Of a stretch of 64,000 nucleotides of DNA, positions 16,399 to 25,000 are shown in pieces; the first letter of the stretch is position 1, and the number at the start of each line of letters is the position of its first letter. The position numbers and the translations under genes are program-made. Below the pieces are notes generated by a model that saw only the letters and a program-made list of their open reading frames with translations, ran no database searches and was not told where the DNA came from. Source of the stretch: Planctomycetia bacterium (GTDB taxonomy: Bacteria > Planctomycetota > Phycisphaerae > UBA1845 > UTPLA1); contig JABTTW010000001.1 of NCBI GenBank assembly GCA_015075745.1, positions 2,666,001 through 2,730,000 of the forward strand, written 5' to 3'.

Positions 16399-17538
16399 AT
16401 GAGCAATCAAACCGAGGTCCGTCGCTTGAATGTCTTTGAGCGGTACCTCACCCTATGGGTCGGACTCTGCATGGCCGTGGGCGTCGGGCTTGGAAAACTC
16501 GCGCCGGGCGCCATTGATTCGCTTCGGCGAATGGAATTCGGCGGCGGAAGCCAGATCAACATTCCCATTGCGGTGCTGATCTGGCTGATGATCTACCCGA
16601 TGATGCTGAAGGTGGACTTCGCGTCGATCGTCGGCGTGGGCAAACGGCCGAAGGGTCTCATCATCACCTGTTTCGTGAACTGGCTGGTCAAGCCCTTTTC
16701 AATGGCTCTGCTCGGTTGGGTTTTCTTCAAAGTCCTCTTCCGGCCGCTGATCGGCGCGGAACTCGCGGACCAATACATCGCAGGCGTGATTATCCTCGCC
16801 GCGGCCCCCTGCACGGCAATGGTCTTCGTCTGGAGCTACCTGACGCGCGGCGACCCGGCCTACACCCTGGTACAGGTCTCGGTCAACGATCTGCTGATGC
16901 TCGTGCTCTTTGCGCCGATCGTCACGCTTCTGGTCAGCGGGGCGTCCGCGCTGACCGTCCCGTTCATGGTCCTCCTGTATGCCGTCATCTGTTTTATCGT
17001 GATTCCCCTGTCGGTGGGCGTCGCAACCCGCGTATGGCTGGTGCGGTCTCGCGGACTGGACTGGTTCGAAAAGACTTTTCTGCCGCGCTTCCACCCCGTC
17101 GCCGTCCTGGCCCTGCTCGCGACGCTCGTGCTGATCTTCGCCTTTCAAGCGGATAACATCACGAACCGCTCTCTCCACGTGGTGCTCATCGCCGTCCCCA
17201 TTCTCATTCAGGTCTTCTTCAACTCGTCACTGGTCTATGGTTTGATGAAAATCTTCCGCGTACCGCACAGCATCGCCGCGCCGGGCGCCCTCATCGGGGC
17301 GAGCAACTTCTTCGAGCTGGCCGTCGCCACGGCGATCGCCTTGTACGGTCCCGATTCCGGCGCCGCCCTGGCCACGGTGGTCGGCGTGTTGGTGGAAGTA
17401 CCGGTCATGTTGAGCGTTTGCGCATTCTGCAATCGGACGCGAGGGTGGTTCGACGCCGCAAGCCCCGAAGAATGTCCCACACCGGAGCAAGGATGCTGTG
17501 CCAATTGGCAAACGTTCGTTGCAGGCACGGCCGATTGA
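16399..17538 (+). CDS. acr3: ACR3-family arsenite efflux permease
   Basis: The 379-residue membrane protein has about ten transmembrane helices and the ACR3 signature. LMIYPMMLKVDF is near residue 68. The essential cysteine is in ILAAAPCTAMVFVWSYLTRGD, followed by SVNDLLMLVLFAPIV. The BASS-fold hallmark PGALIGASNFFELAVATAIAL is at about 295-315. It exports arsenite using the proton gradient. It starts 36 nt after arsM and completes an arsR-arsM-acr3 operon. The C-terminal tail has extra Cys (ECPTPEQGCCANW), possibly arsenite-binding. Confidence 0.95.
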   Translation: MSNQTEVRRLNVFERYLTLWVGLCMAVGVGLGKLAPGAIDSLRRMEFGGGSQINIPIAVLIWLMIYPMMLKVDFASIVGVGKRPKGLIITCFVNWLVKPFSMALLGWVFFKVLFRPLIGAELADQYIAGVIILAAAPCTAMVFVWSYLTRGDPAYTLVQVSVNDLLMLVLFAPIVTLLVSGASALTVPFMVLLYAVICFIVIPLSVGVATRVWLVRSRGLDWFEKTFLPRFHPVAVLALLATLVLIFAFQADNITNRSLHVVLIAVPILIQVFFNSSLVYGLMKIFRVPHSIAAPGALIGASNFFELAVATAIALYGPDSGAALATVVGVLVEVPVMLSVCAFCNRTRGWFDAASPEECPTPEQGCCANWQTFVAGTAD

Positions 17539-17574
17539 GCATTCGACCGCTGGTTGAATCTCCAGGATCCCTCT

Positions 17575-18294
17575 CTATGCCGTTTTCTGCTTGAGGAACC
17601 CATCATAGATCAGCGCGGCCACAACAGCCCCGACGATCGGGCCAATCCAATACACCAATTGCTGTGGCCAAAAGACATCGAGATTTCCGCTCATGGCCGC
17701 GACGATCCCGGGGCCAAATGTGCGGGCGGGGTTCATCGACGCGCCCGTTAGCGGACCTCCGACGAGGATATCCGCACAAACGATGAGTCCGATTCCGAAG
17801 CCGCCGATCTTGGGAGTGCGAGGATCAATTACCGTCCCGAAGACGGCCACGAGGAGCAGAAACGTCAGGCACGCCTCGATCAAGATAGCCTGCCCGGTCG
17901 TGACCGGATTCGCGTAGATCGGTGTGCCAAGGCTCGCCGCGAGGACGACCTGCTGATCGCCGACGGTCAGGCCTTTGAAAACGGCCAGCACCAGTGCGCC
18001 GGCGATTGTCGCGCCGATCAACTGGGCGATGATGTAACCAATCGCATCCGACAGGCTGATTCGTCCCGTCACCAGCATGGCAACCGTCACCGCAGGATTC
18101 ACATGACCTCCGGATATATACATCGTGGCCGAGACCGCCACCGACAAGGCGATGCCGTGTGCAACGGCGATCCCCAGCAGACCCACTCCTGGAGCGAACT
18201 CCTGGTGGACCGCCAGGCACATCGCCCCGGCGCCGATGAAGCACAGCATGAAAGTCCCGACGGCCTCCGCGACGAACTTCGACGTATTGTTCAT
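17575..18294 (-). CDS. MIP-family aquaporin/glycerol-type channel
   Basis: 239 residues from ATG 18294, chosen because AGGA lies 8 nt upstream; the frame is open six codons further to a TTG. Six transmembrane helices and two half-helix NPA motifs (GGHVNPAVT and GASMNPARTFGPG) mark the MIP family. Position beside the ars operon, convergent with acr3, suggests an arsenite-conducting channel like AqpS of Sinorhizobium, though a plain water channel is equally possible. It has its own promoter region at 18295-18481, shared with the divergent cupredoxin-like gene. Confidence 0.85.
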   Translation of the reverse strand: MNNTSKFVAEAVGTFMLCFIGAGAMCLAVHQEFAPGVGLLGIAVAHGIALSVAVSATMYISGGHVNPAVTVAMLVTGRISLSDAIGYIIAQLIGATIAGALVLAVFKGLTVGDQQVVLAASLGTPIYANPVTTGQAILIEACLTFLLLVAVFGTVIDPRTPKIGGFGIGLIVCADILVGGPLTGASMNPARTFGPGIVAAMSGNLDVFWPQQLVYWIGPIVGAVVAALIYDGFLKQKTA

Positions 18295-18481
18295 AAGGCT
18301 TGTCCTGCTCAATGATTCGAATCGTCAGACAGACAATACGGTGAAGGGTATGTGACCGCATCAGCGCGTGTCAAGATTGGTTCCACCGATGGCCGATCCG
18401 TGCCACGGGCACTATACTCCCGGAATAATATGCGCGGTTGGCACGCATGTCTTCTCCACGATTTCAACATGAGGTACCAGC

Positions 18482-19354
18482 ATGGCACGGGTTTATCTAT
18501 CGCACTTTGTCAGGGCCTTGATAGCCGTCAGCTTCCTGGGCCCATTCGCCGTCATCGCGGATCAGACCGCGCCGCCGACCGAGGCCGACGGCCCATCGCA
18601 AGTAGCGTCTGCCAACCTGAATCTCGAATACCAGTCATCCCCGCGTCGCTCGCGCCGCTCGCGCCGCCCGACGTCCTACAAGGTCGTCGACGTAAAGGGC
18701 GGCGGCACGCTTACCGGCACGGTCATCTACAAGGGCAAGATACCCGCCCCGCGCAAAATTCAAATCGTCAAGGATCACGAGTCCTGCGGAAAGCACCCCA
18801 CCGAGGTGCCGCTGATGACCACCGACAGCGCGGGCCGTGTCGCACAGGCCGTCGCGTACCTGGCGGATATCAAAGAGGGCAAAGACTTCCCCGAGCCGGA
18901 GTCCAAGCCGCGCATCGATCAGAAAATCTGCGAATTCCACCCGCACATTCAGGTCGTCCGCGCCCGGCAGGAAGTCGAAATCCTCAACAGCGATCCCGTC
19001 GCCCACAACATCAACGCCTCGCAGCGCATCTACACCCTCTTTAACATCCTTCAGCCGCAGCAGGGCATGAAGGCCGTGCAGAAATTCACCAGGCCCGGAG
19101 TCGTCAATCTCAAGTGCAACGTCCACGACTGGATGCAGGGATACGTTCACGTCGCCCTGCACCCCTATTACCAGGTGACCGGCGCCGACGGCACCTTTCG
19201 TCTTGAGAATGTCCCGCCCGGCAAGTATGAACTGGCCGTCTGGCAGGAATATCTCGGCGAGCAGACGTTTCCCGTCGAAGTGAAGGCCGGGGAAACAAGC
19301 GACATGCAGATCGTGCTGAAGCCGAAGGACGGCGAAGAGGCAGACGCCAAGTAG
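18482..19354 (+). CDS. Secreted cupredoxin-like protein with carboxypeptidase-regulatory-like domain
   Basis: 290 residues with a signal peptide (about 1-27) and GAGG 8 nt upstream of the ATG. A linker rich in Arg/Ser is followed by a domain opening GGTLTGTVIYKGK. A blue-copper-like ligand set is visible: His175 (VAHNINA), Cys212, His215 and Met218 (KCNVHDWMQGYV). The C-terminal part (FRLENVPPGKYELAVWQEYLG) is a carboxypeptidase regulatory-like beta sandwich. Such proteins act as periplasmic electron carriers or copper-binding proteins. It lies 71 nt upstream of a dihaem peroxidase, so electron donation to that enzyme is plausible. Confidence 0.8.
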   Translation: MARVYLSHFVRALIAVSFLGPFAVIADQTAPPTEADGPSQVASANLNLEYQSSPRRSRRSRRPTSYKVVDVKGGGTLTGTVIYKGKIPAPRKIQIVKDHESCGKHPTEVPLMTTDSAGRVAQAVAYLADIKEGKDFPEPESKPRIDQKICEFHPHIQVVRARQEVEILNSDPVAHNINASQRIYTLFNILQPQQGMKAVQKFTRPGVVNLKCNVHDWMQGYVHVALHPYYQVTGADGTFRLENVPPGKYELAVWQEYLGEQTFPVEVKAGETSDMQIVLKPKDGEEADAK

Positions 19355-19425
19355 CACAATTCGCATCCTATTGGAGCAGCGTATTCGTATTTCCATTTTC
19401 ACCATCGCCAGTGAGGATTGAGCCA

Positions 19426-20550
19426 ATGAGTCACGACAGCAGGACAATCAGAATGACAGTGATGGCGTTCGCCGTCGCCCTGGGCGCCGCCGCTTTGGAT
19501 AGCCAGTCCGCCCGAGCCGCCGACAAGAAACTGGAACCGCTGGGCCCGGTGCCGATCCCCGCGGACAATCCCATGACCCCGGAAAAGATCGAATTGGGCA
19601 GGATGCTCTACTTCGATCCGCGCCTCTCCGGCGACAGCAGCCTCTCGTGCGCCAAGTGCCACGACCCGGCCAAGGGCTTTGCCAACGGGTTGCAGATGTC
19701 CGACGCCTACCCCGGCACCAAGCACTGGCGACATGCCCCCACCGCCCTGAACGCTGCCTACTCGAAGGCCCAATTCTGGGACGGCCGCGCAGACAGCCTC
19801 GAAGCGCAGGCCATCGGTCCGATCGCCGCGCCGATCGAGATGAACCAGAATTACACCCACCTCGTCGAAAAACTGAGCGGCATTCCCTGGTACCGCGACC
19901 AGTTCAAAAAGGTCTTTAAGAGCGACGTCAACATGGACAACCTCGCCAAGGCCATCGCCGCCTTCGAACGGACGATCGTGTCCAAGCCCGGCCCCGTGGA
20001 CAAGTATCTGACGGGTGACAAATCGGCGCTGACCGACATGCAGAAGAAGGGCATGGGCCTCTTCACCGGCAAGGCCAACTGCATCGCCTGCCACCATGGG
20101 GCGAACCTGTCCGACGGCGAGTTCCACACCACCGGCGTCCCGGAAATCGAAGAGCTTAAAACGGAGTCCGATCGCATCGCCACGCGGCACTTCTTCGCCA
20201 CCGATCAAAAGTATCCCAACCCGCGGAGCGTCAACGCCGACTACGGCCGCGAACTCATCACCAAGAGCCGGTCCGACCGAGGCAAGTTCAAGACGCCGTC
20301 GCTCCGCGAGCTGGTTCACACCGCCCCCTATATGCACAACGGCGCATTTGAGACGCTCGACGACGTCATCGAGTTCTACATGAAAGGCGCAGGCGATCAT
20401 CCCAACAAGGACCCCCTGCTCAAGCCCTTCGATCTCACCGACCAGGAGTTTGACCAGCTTCTGGAATTCCTTGAAGCGCTTTCCTCCCCGAGTGTCGTGA
20501 AGGTTGAGAAGCCGGCCGAACTGCCCAAAAAGGACGACGGCACTCTGTAA
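19426..20550 (+). CDS. Dihaem cytochrome c peroxidase / MauG-family protein
   Basis: 374 residues from ATG 19426 (GAGG 9 nt upstream), with a signal peptide ending near SARAAD. Two haem c sites are present: CAKCH (75-79) and CIACH (219-223). Family motifs include ELGRMLYFDPRLSGD, FWDGRADSLEAQA, FKTPSLRELVHTAPYMHNG and LDDVIEFYMKG. These enzymes reduce hydrogen peroxide with electrons from small cytochromes or cupredoxins, or carry out MauG-type oxidation. The neighbouring cupredoxin-like protein is a likely partner. Confidence 0.9.
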   Translation: MSHDSRTIRMTVMAFAVALGAAALDSQSARAADKKLEPLGPVPIPADNPMTPEKIELGRMLYFDPRLSGDSSLSCAKCHDPAKGFANGLQMSDAYPGTKHWRHAPTALNAAYSKAQFWDGRADSLEAQAIGPIAAPIEMNQNYTHLVEKLSGIPWYRDQFKKVFKSDVNMDNLAKAIAAFERTIVSKPGPVDKYLTGDKSALTDMQKKGMGLFTGKANCIACHHGANLSDGEFHTTGVPEIEELKTESDRIATRHFFATDQKYPNPRSVNADYGRELITKSRSDRGKFKTPSLRELVHTAPYMHNGAFETLDDVIEFYMKGAGDHPNKDPLLKPFDLTDQEFDQLLEFLEALSSPSVVKVEKPAELPKKDDGTL

Positions 20551-20672
20551 CTCCGCCGCCCTCTGACATGACATCGATTTCCCCGCGAGCCCAGGGCGCG
20601 ATCCGCTCTGGGCTCTTGCGTGCGTGTCCCGCTTGCATGACGAATCGTCCTCTTGCAGTCTGTTGACCCGAC

Positions 20673-22019
20673 ATGACCTCGACACCCGCAGAGCCCTCCA
20701 GTGCCGTGACGCCAGGCGGGGGCATCTCCTCAATGCCATTTGCGCCGACGGTCCTCCCGAGCGACGGTCCCCTGGAGCGCGTCATGCTCCTGCACCTCGT
20801 GGGCACGTTCTGCCTCGGCACCGCCATCGCCACGCCGTACATCCTCCCATTCCTCGCGCGCGAGCGCTTCGGGGCCAACAACTGGCAGACCACCGTCCTG
20901 ACGGCGGCCGTGCCGGTGACCCAGTTCGCGTCGATCTTTTGGAATCGCCTCTATGCCCGGGTCGGCACGCGCACGTACCTGGCAATCATCGCCACATGCG
21001 CCTGCATCCCCATCGCCCTGCTGGCCGCGGCCCAAAACATCTGGCACGTCATGATTCTCTTCGTCGTCGCGGCCTGCGGCGGAACCGCCGGCGTCGCGGC
21101 CATGGCCCCGCTCAACGGCGATCTATTGCAGACTTGTTATGCCACGGTACGCAGGGGCCGGATCTTCGGCGTCATCTGCGCCGCCCAGTTTCTCGCCACC
21201 ATGCTCGCAGGGCTCGGCATGGGGCTCTGGCTGGATCACGATCGAGATGCGTTTCGTTTGTTCTTCCCCATCCTCGCGGCGTGCATGGCGCTCGGCCTGT
21301 TCTCGTACGCCAGGATTTCATCGAAGCCCTTCTGGATCGCGCGCCATCGTGCGCCTCAACTGATAAGCAGCTCATGGTTCTCGCCGCTGCGCGCCATGCG
21401 CGAAATCCTCAAAAAGGATCGTCGCTTCGCCGGCTACGAGGCGGCCTTCATGTCCTACGGCATCGGTTGGATGATCTGCACCGCCCTGATCCCCGCCATC
21501 GCCACCGACAAGCTGCACCTGAACTACACCGAATACTCCCAGGCGACGGTCGTCATCTATCAACTCACCACCATCGTCCTGCTCATGCCGATGGGCCGTG
21601 TCGCCGACAAGCTCGGTTCCATCAAACTCGCCGCGGTGTCATTCCTGTGGCTCACCTTGTATCCCATCGCCCTCATCTTCGTGCCTGCCGAGCCGACATT
21701 CGGGCTCTCCAGCGCGACATGGCTCAGCGCATTCGCGATGATCTACGCCATCGGCATGGTCGGCGTGCAACTGACCTGGACCCTGGGCCCGGTCTCGTTG
21801 GCCGGCAGCAGCGCGAAGGCCCCCGAATACCTCGCCATCCACTCCACCCTGGTCGGCGTCCGCGGCATCGTCGCTCAGGGCCTGGGAATGATGCTCTACG
21901 CCCTCACCGGCAGCTTTGCCTGGCCCCTGGCCCTTGCCTCCGCAGGCTTCGCATGGGGTTCCTGGCGAATGCGAAAACTGGCGGGCGACCATCCGTCGCA
22001 CGGCCCGAAGCCCATCTGA
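20673..22019 (+). CDS. Major facilitator superfamily transporter
   Basis: The 448-residue protein has about 12 transmembrane segments and MFS loops, for example WNRLYARVGTRTYLAI (loop 2-3) and MGRVADKLGSIKLA (loop 8-9), after a 35-residue hydrophilic N-terminus. The substrate cannot be told from sequence. It follows the peroxidase on the same strand after 122 nt. No binding site is clear before the ATG at 20673. Confidence 0.85.
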   Translation: MTSTPAEPSSAVTPGGGISSMPFAPTVLPSDGPLERVMLLHLVGTFCLGTAIATPYILPFLARERFGANNWQTTVLTAAVPVTQFASIFWNRLYARVGTRTYLAIIATCACIPIALLAAAQNIWHVMILFVVAACGGTAGVAAMAPLNGDLLQTCYATVRRGRIFGVICAAQFLATMLAGLGMGLWLDHDRDAFRLFFPILAACMALGLFSYARISSKPFWIARHRAPQLISSSWFSPLRAMREILKKDRRFAGYEAAFMSYGIGWMICTALIPAIATDKLHLNYTEYSQATVVIYQLTTIVLLMPMGRVADKLGSIKLAAVSFLWLTLYPIALIFVPAEPTFGLSSATWLSAFAMIYAIGMVGVQLTWTLGPVSLAGSSAKAPEYLAIHSTLVGVRGIVAQGLGMMLYALTGSFAWPLALASAGFAWGSWRMRKLAGDHPSHGPKPI

Positions 22020-22234
22020 TCACCGGCCTCGACTCGGCAGCCCACGCAATAAAGCCTTGAAATGGCTCGATTTACGCCCATCGATGGAGAACCATGGGCT
22101 GCTGTTCGCGGCGCGCCAAACTTTTTCCAAGTCTTGGAATAACGCCGCCCCCATGCCGGTATTAGATTGGTAGAAGGGGTCATCCGCCCGGTGGCGGGAA
22201 GCCGACCTCTTCGTATTTGCTAATTCGTGTGTTC

Positions 22235-22273
22235 GATCAGCGGGTGATTGTTCGGCTCGCCCATCCGCTGATC
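22235..22273 (+). other. Stem-loop upstream of the terminator (possible small RNA 3' region)
   Basis: Perfect 9-bp inverted repeat GATCAGCGG/CCGCTGATC with a 21-nt loop, 5 nt before a strong terminator. The 260 nt between the MFS stop and the terminator hold no gene. The two adjacent hairpins could be the end of a long 3' UTR or of a separate small RNA. Confidence 0.35.
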
Positions 22274-22278
22274 ATTGG

Positions 22279-22312
22279 CCCACTCGGTGGTCGGACCGAG
22301 TGGGTTTTTTTT
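22279..22312 (+). terminator. Rho-independent terminator
   Basis: Perfect 10-bp stem CCCACTCGGT/ACCGAGTGGG, 6-nt loop, then eight T residues (22305-22312). It would end plus-strand transcription from the MFS gene or from an intergenic RNA. Confidence 0.9.
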
Positions 22313-22383
22313 GCGCGCCACGTTCCCGGAGGCGACGCGCCGCTTCATCCGCAATTCGCCATCCGATTCTGCGCGATGGGTTA

Positions 22384-23406
22384 TCAATGCACATTAGGGT
22401 CGGTCGGCGCCGCGTCGATGCCGTCGATATAACCGTCCCCGTCATAATCCGGATTGTTGTCGTCCGGATCCGTGCCGGAGGGCAGGCCGTCGTTGTCGTT
22501 ATCCGTCAACTCGCCGTCGAGCAGACCGTAGTAGTCGTAGTCGTTGTCATAGTCCGGATCGCTGCCATCGAGGATCGTGTTGCTGTTGGCGTCCGGATCG
22601 CCCGGATACCCATCGTCGATGTCATAGATGCCGTCGCCGTCGCTATCCGTCTCTGCTCCGTCCAATATCCCGTTGCCGTTCGCATCCGGATCGTTCGGGA
22701 ACGGATCAAGAAAGTCGGGGATGCCGTCACCATCGGAGTCCGACTCGCCCGGGTTCGGGTCCTGCGCATCCACGATGCCGTCGCCGTCGTAGTCGCTCTC
22801 CTGCCCGTCGGGAACGCCGTTGCCGTTCGCATCAGGGTTGTTCGGATACTCGTCGTAGAAATCCGGAATGCCGTCGCCGTCCGAGTCCGTCTCCTTCCCA
22901 TCGAGCACGCCGTTGCCGTCGGCATCCGGATTCGTCGGGTCCGGGTCAAGGGCATCGGGAATCCCGTCGCCGTCGGAGTCGGTCTCGTACCCATCGGCCA
23001 CGCCGTTTCCATTCGCGTCCGGGTCGAACGGGCTTGAATCGAGAATATCGGGAATCCCGTCGCCATCCTGATCGATTCCGATGACATCCGGGTCCAGCCA
23101 GTTGGGAATGCCGTCATTGTCCCAATCGGTATCCATGCCATCGACGACGCCGTCGCCATCGGCGTCCGGATCGTTGGGAAATGGATCGAATGCATCGGGA
23201 ATCCCGTCGCCGTCCGAATCCGGCAGGGCCCTGAGGGCCGCCCAGTTCATCGGCGGAACCGTGCCGCCGAAATAGGCGTTGATCGCCGCGGACCCGAGTT
23301 GAGAGAGTTCCTCCGTCGAACAGGCCGACAAAAGGATCGAAAATGACGCGGCGGCGAAGAGCCCCGCTCGCCCGGCCCGGCGATGCGCACCTACGGCAAT
23401 ACTCAT
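22384..23406 (-). CDS. Thrombospondin type 3 repeat lipoprotein
   Basis: 340 residues from ATG 23406, chosen because it begins a lipoprotein signal (MSIAVGAHRRAGRAGLFAAA, then LLSAC lipobox near residue 34); the frame is open much further upstream. The mature part is almost entirely acidic calcium-binding repeats: DSDGDGIPD, then DPDADGNGVLDG, at a period of about 31 residues in the centre. Such repeats form a rigid calcium-filled rod on the cell surface. The final repeat (YDGDGYIDGIDAAPTDPNVH) ends at the stop with no further domain. Confidence 0.85.
   Translation of the reverse strand: MSIAVGAHRRAGRAGLFAAASFSILLSACSTEELSQLGSAAINAYFGGTVPPMNWAALRALPDSDGDGIPDAFDPFPNDPDADGDGVVDGMDTDWDNDGIPNWLDPDVIGIDQDGDGIPDILDSSPFDPDANGNGVADGYETDSDGDGIPDALDPDPTNPDADGNGVLDGKETDSDGDGIPDFYDEYPNNPDANGNGVPDGQESDYDGDGIVDAQDPNPGESDSDGDGIPDFLDPFPNDPDANGNGILDGAETDSDGDGIYDIDDGYPGDPDANSNTILDGSDPDYDNDYDYYGLLDGELTDNDNDGLPSGTDPDDNNPDYDGDGYIDGIDAAPTDPNVH
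22400..23235 (-). repeat. Degenerate tandem repeat encoding the thrombospondin type 3 rod
   Basis: Coding tandem array with a central period of about 93 nt, each unit rich in GATGGCGACGG-like segments (DGDG). Units are diverged, and the last two are shortened. Confidence 0.7.
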
Positions 23407-24077
23407 GGAGATAGTCCCGAGAAAATCGGATCGCCGGACTCGCGCCTGCCTCGAGAGATAGTGGCGGGCGCCTGTGAAGATATCCAATACGGCCGGGCCT
23501 TCGGCAAGGGAGAACTCGCCGTTTATGTATCGGGCGACACAGGTCAGCCCTTTCTCGGACGGCGTCCGGCGATATCGGCTGATCCAAAGCGACCCGCAGC
23601 ACCGCAATGATTCGGACCAAAGGCGCGGACAGTGAGCAAGCGTTAACTGGGGAGGAATGGAATCAACACATCCACCGCCGCCCGCTCCCCGGCGATCGGC
23701 GGCCTTCGATCACGAACCGGAATTCAGGCCCATGTCACCCAAAAACCGCCGGATTTGCGACTTGCCCCAACACATGCCCGCCACAAGACTTGCAACCGAA
23801 AAAAATCGACTGACTCACCTTATGTCACCTTCAATTTTGCTCGCTCGCCGCCCCCGATCCGAGCCGCGCGCGTCAGCAAGCGGTACCAGAAAATCCGGAT
23901 ATCCAATCACGATCAACGCCAATCGCCGACGCAATCAGTACCGCCGCCTTTGCATTTACCCTGGACCCCTTGGCCCCTTTTTTTTTCGCCTATTGTCACC
24001 TTCAATTTTGCAGCACTTGCGCGCGATCAAGGAAGCGGCTTGCCGTTTGGCGATGGACCACCAGCAATCCCGCCGCC
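23407..24077. promoter_or_regulatory. Intergenic region with an 18-nt direct repeat
   Basis: About 670 nt upstream of the thrombospondin gene, with no convincing gene. TGTCACCTTCAATTTTGC occurs exactly at 23823-23840 and 23994-24011 (171 nt apart). On the minus strand each reads GCAAAATTGAAGGTGACA, which could be regulator-binding or promoter elements for the downstream gene. An eight-T run lies at 23979-23986. Confidence 0.4.
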
Positions 24078-24998
24078 CTAGCCGGCATGCGACATTGCGG
24101 CCTGCTCAACCGCCGCCGCGCCATTTGGTCGATCCTGATCGCAGTCCCCCTTATGAATGCGGGTCATCAGGAACGGCCGCCCCACCGCGTAGATCGTACT
24201 GCCCCGCGCCTCGGGCGGATGAAACACCGTCGGCAGGTCGTCCGGCGCAAGGGTCCAATTCTCGCCGGGACAGTCAAACCCCCAGCCATCCATCAGGAAT
24301 CGCCGGCCATTCGCCCTGGCCGACTCCGCCGCATGGATCTTCGCAAAGGTTGGGTCCGCTCCCTCGGGATGATGACACACGTGTGTCACCACGCCCCAGT
24401 CGTTCTCCTCGGTGCGATAGACCACGCCGGACTGCGATTGATACGAATAGATCGGGTGCTTCCAGAACCTATGGTCGAACCACGCGTCGCCCGGGAGCGT
24501 CTCGGCCGAGTGCGGCCGCGCAGGGCCCGTTGTCCGCTGCGTTTTTTTCACCTCACCATCCGGAGAATAGACCCAGCGCCGCGCACCGCGCACGCAGAAC
24601 CCACGCTTCAAATACACCGGCAGCGCATCGGGCCCCGCCCCGAATGTGCCGATCCATCCGTCGCACGCCTCGGCGATGGACTGCATCTTCGCCAGCAGCT
24701 TACCGCCCAGACCGGTGCCCTTGGTCTCCGGAAAGACGTGCCAAAGGGCCAGCCAATAGGATTGCGGTCGCGGATACGGGGTCACAATGGAGCCGAGAAA
24801 GCCGGTCATGCGCGTGCCGTCATACAAGCCCAGCACGCTCATCCCGCCGGGCCAAACCGATCGATCCACCCATTGCGTCGAGTAGGTGAATCGAAACATG
24901 GCATCGTCGGTCGCCAGCACGTGGCCGCGCCGCCAGTAGGTGTTGATGTAATGTTGAAGCTGCTTTGCATCTTCGCAGGGTCGAATCTCGCCGCCCAT
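24078..24998 (-). CDS. GNAT-type N-acetyltransferase
   Basis: A 306-residue protein. The acetyl-CoA loop motif A appears as FPETKGTGLGGKLLAKM (about 90-106), preceded by YWLALWHV. A long C-terminal extension (from about residue 150) with several His and Trp is not typical of minimal GNATs. It lies 2 nt after the polysaccharide deacetylase gene and is surely co-transcribed with it. This pairing suggests remodelling of amino groups on a surface or exported sugar polymer (deacetylation and acylation). The acceptor is unknown. Confidence 0.75.
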   Translation of the reverse strand: MGGEIRPCEDAKQLQHYINTYWRRGHVLATDDAMFRFTYSTQWVDRSVWPGGMSVLGLYDGTRMTGFLGSIVTPYPRPQSYWLALWHVFPETKGTGLGGKLLAKMQSIAEACDGWIGTFGAGPDALPVYLKRGFCVRGARRWVYSPDGEVKKTQRTTGPARPHSAETLPGDAWFDHRFWKHPIYSYQSQSGVVYRTEENDWGVVTHVCHHPEGADPTFAKIHAAESARANGRRFLMDGWGFDCPGENWTLAPDDLPTVFHPPEARGSTIYAVGRPFLMTRIHKGDCDQDRPNGAAAVEQAAMSHAG

Positions 24999-25000
24999 GA

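Noticed and set aside
22400..23235. Regular repeats resembling a CRISPR or satellite array
   Set aside because: The units are diverged, keep a reading frame and encode calcium-binding repeats; there are no identical repeats with unique spacers and no cas genes.
23657..24889. Plus-strand open frame opposite the GNAT gene
   Set aside because: Pro/Arg/Ser-rich composition typical of antisense high-GC DNA; the opposite frame has GNAT motifs.
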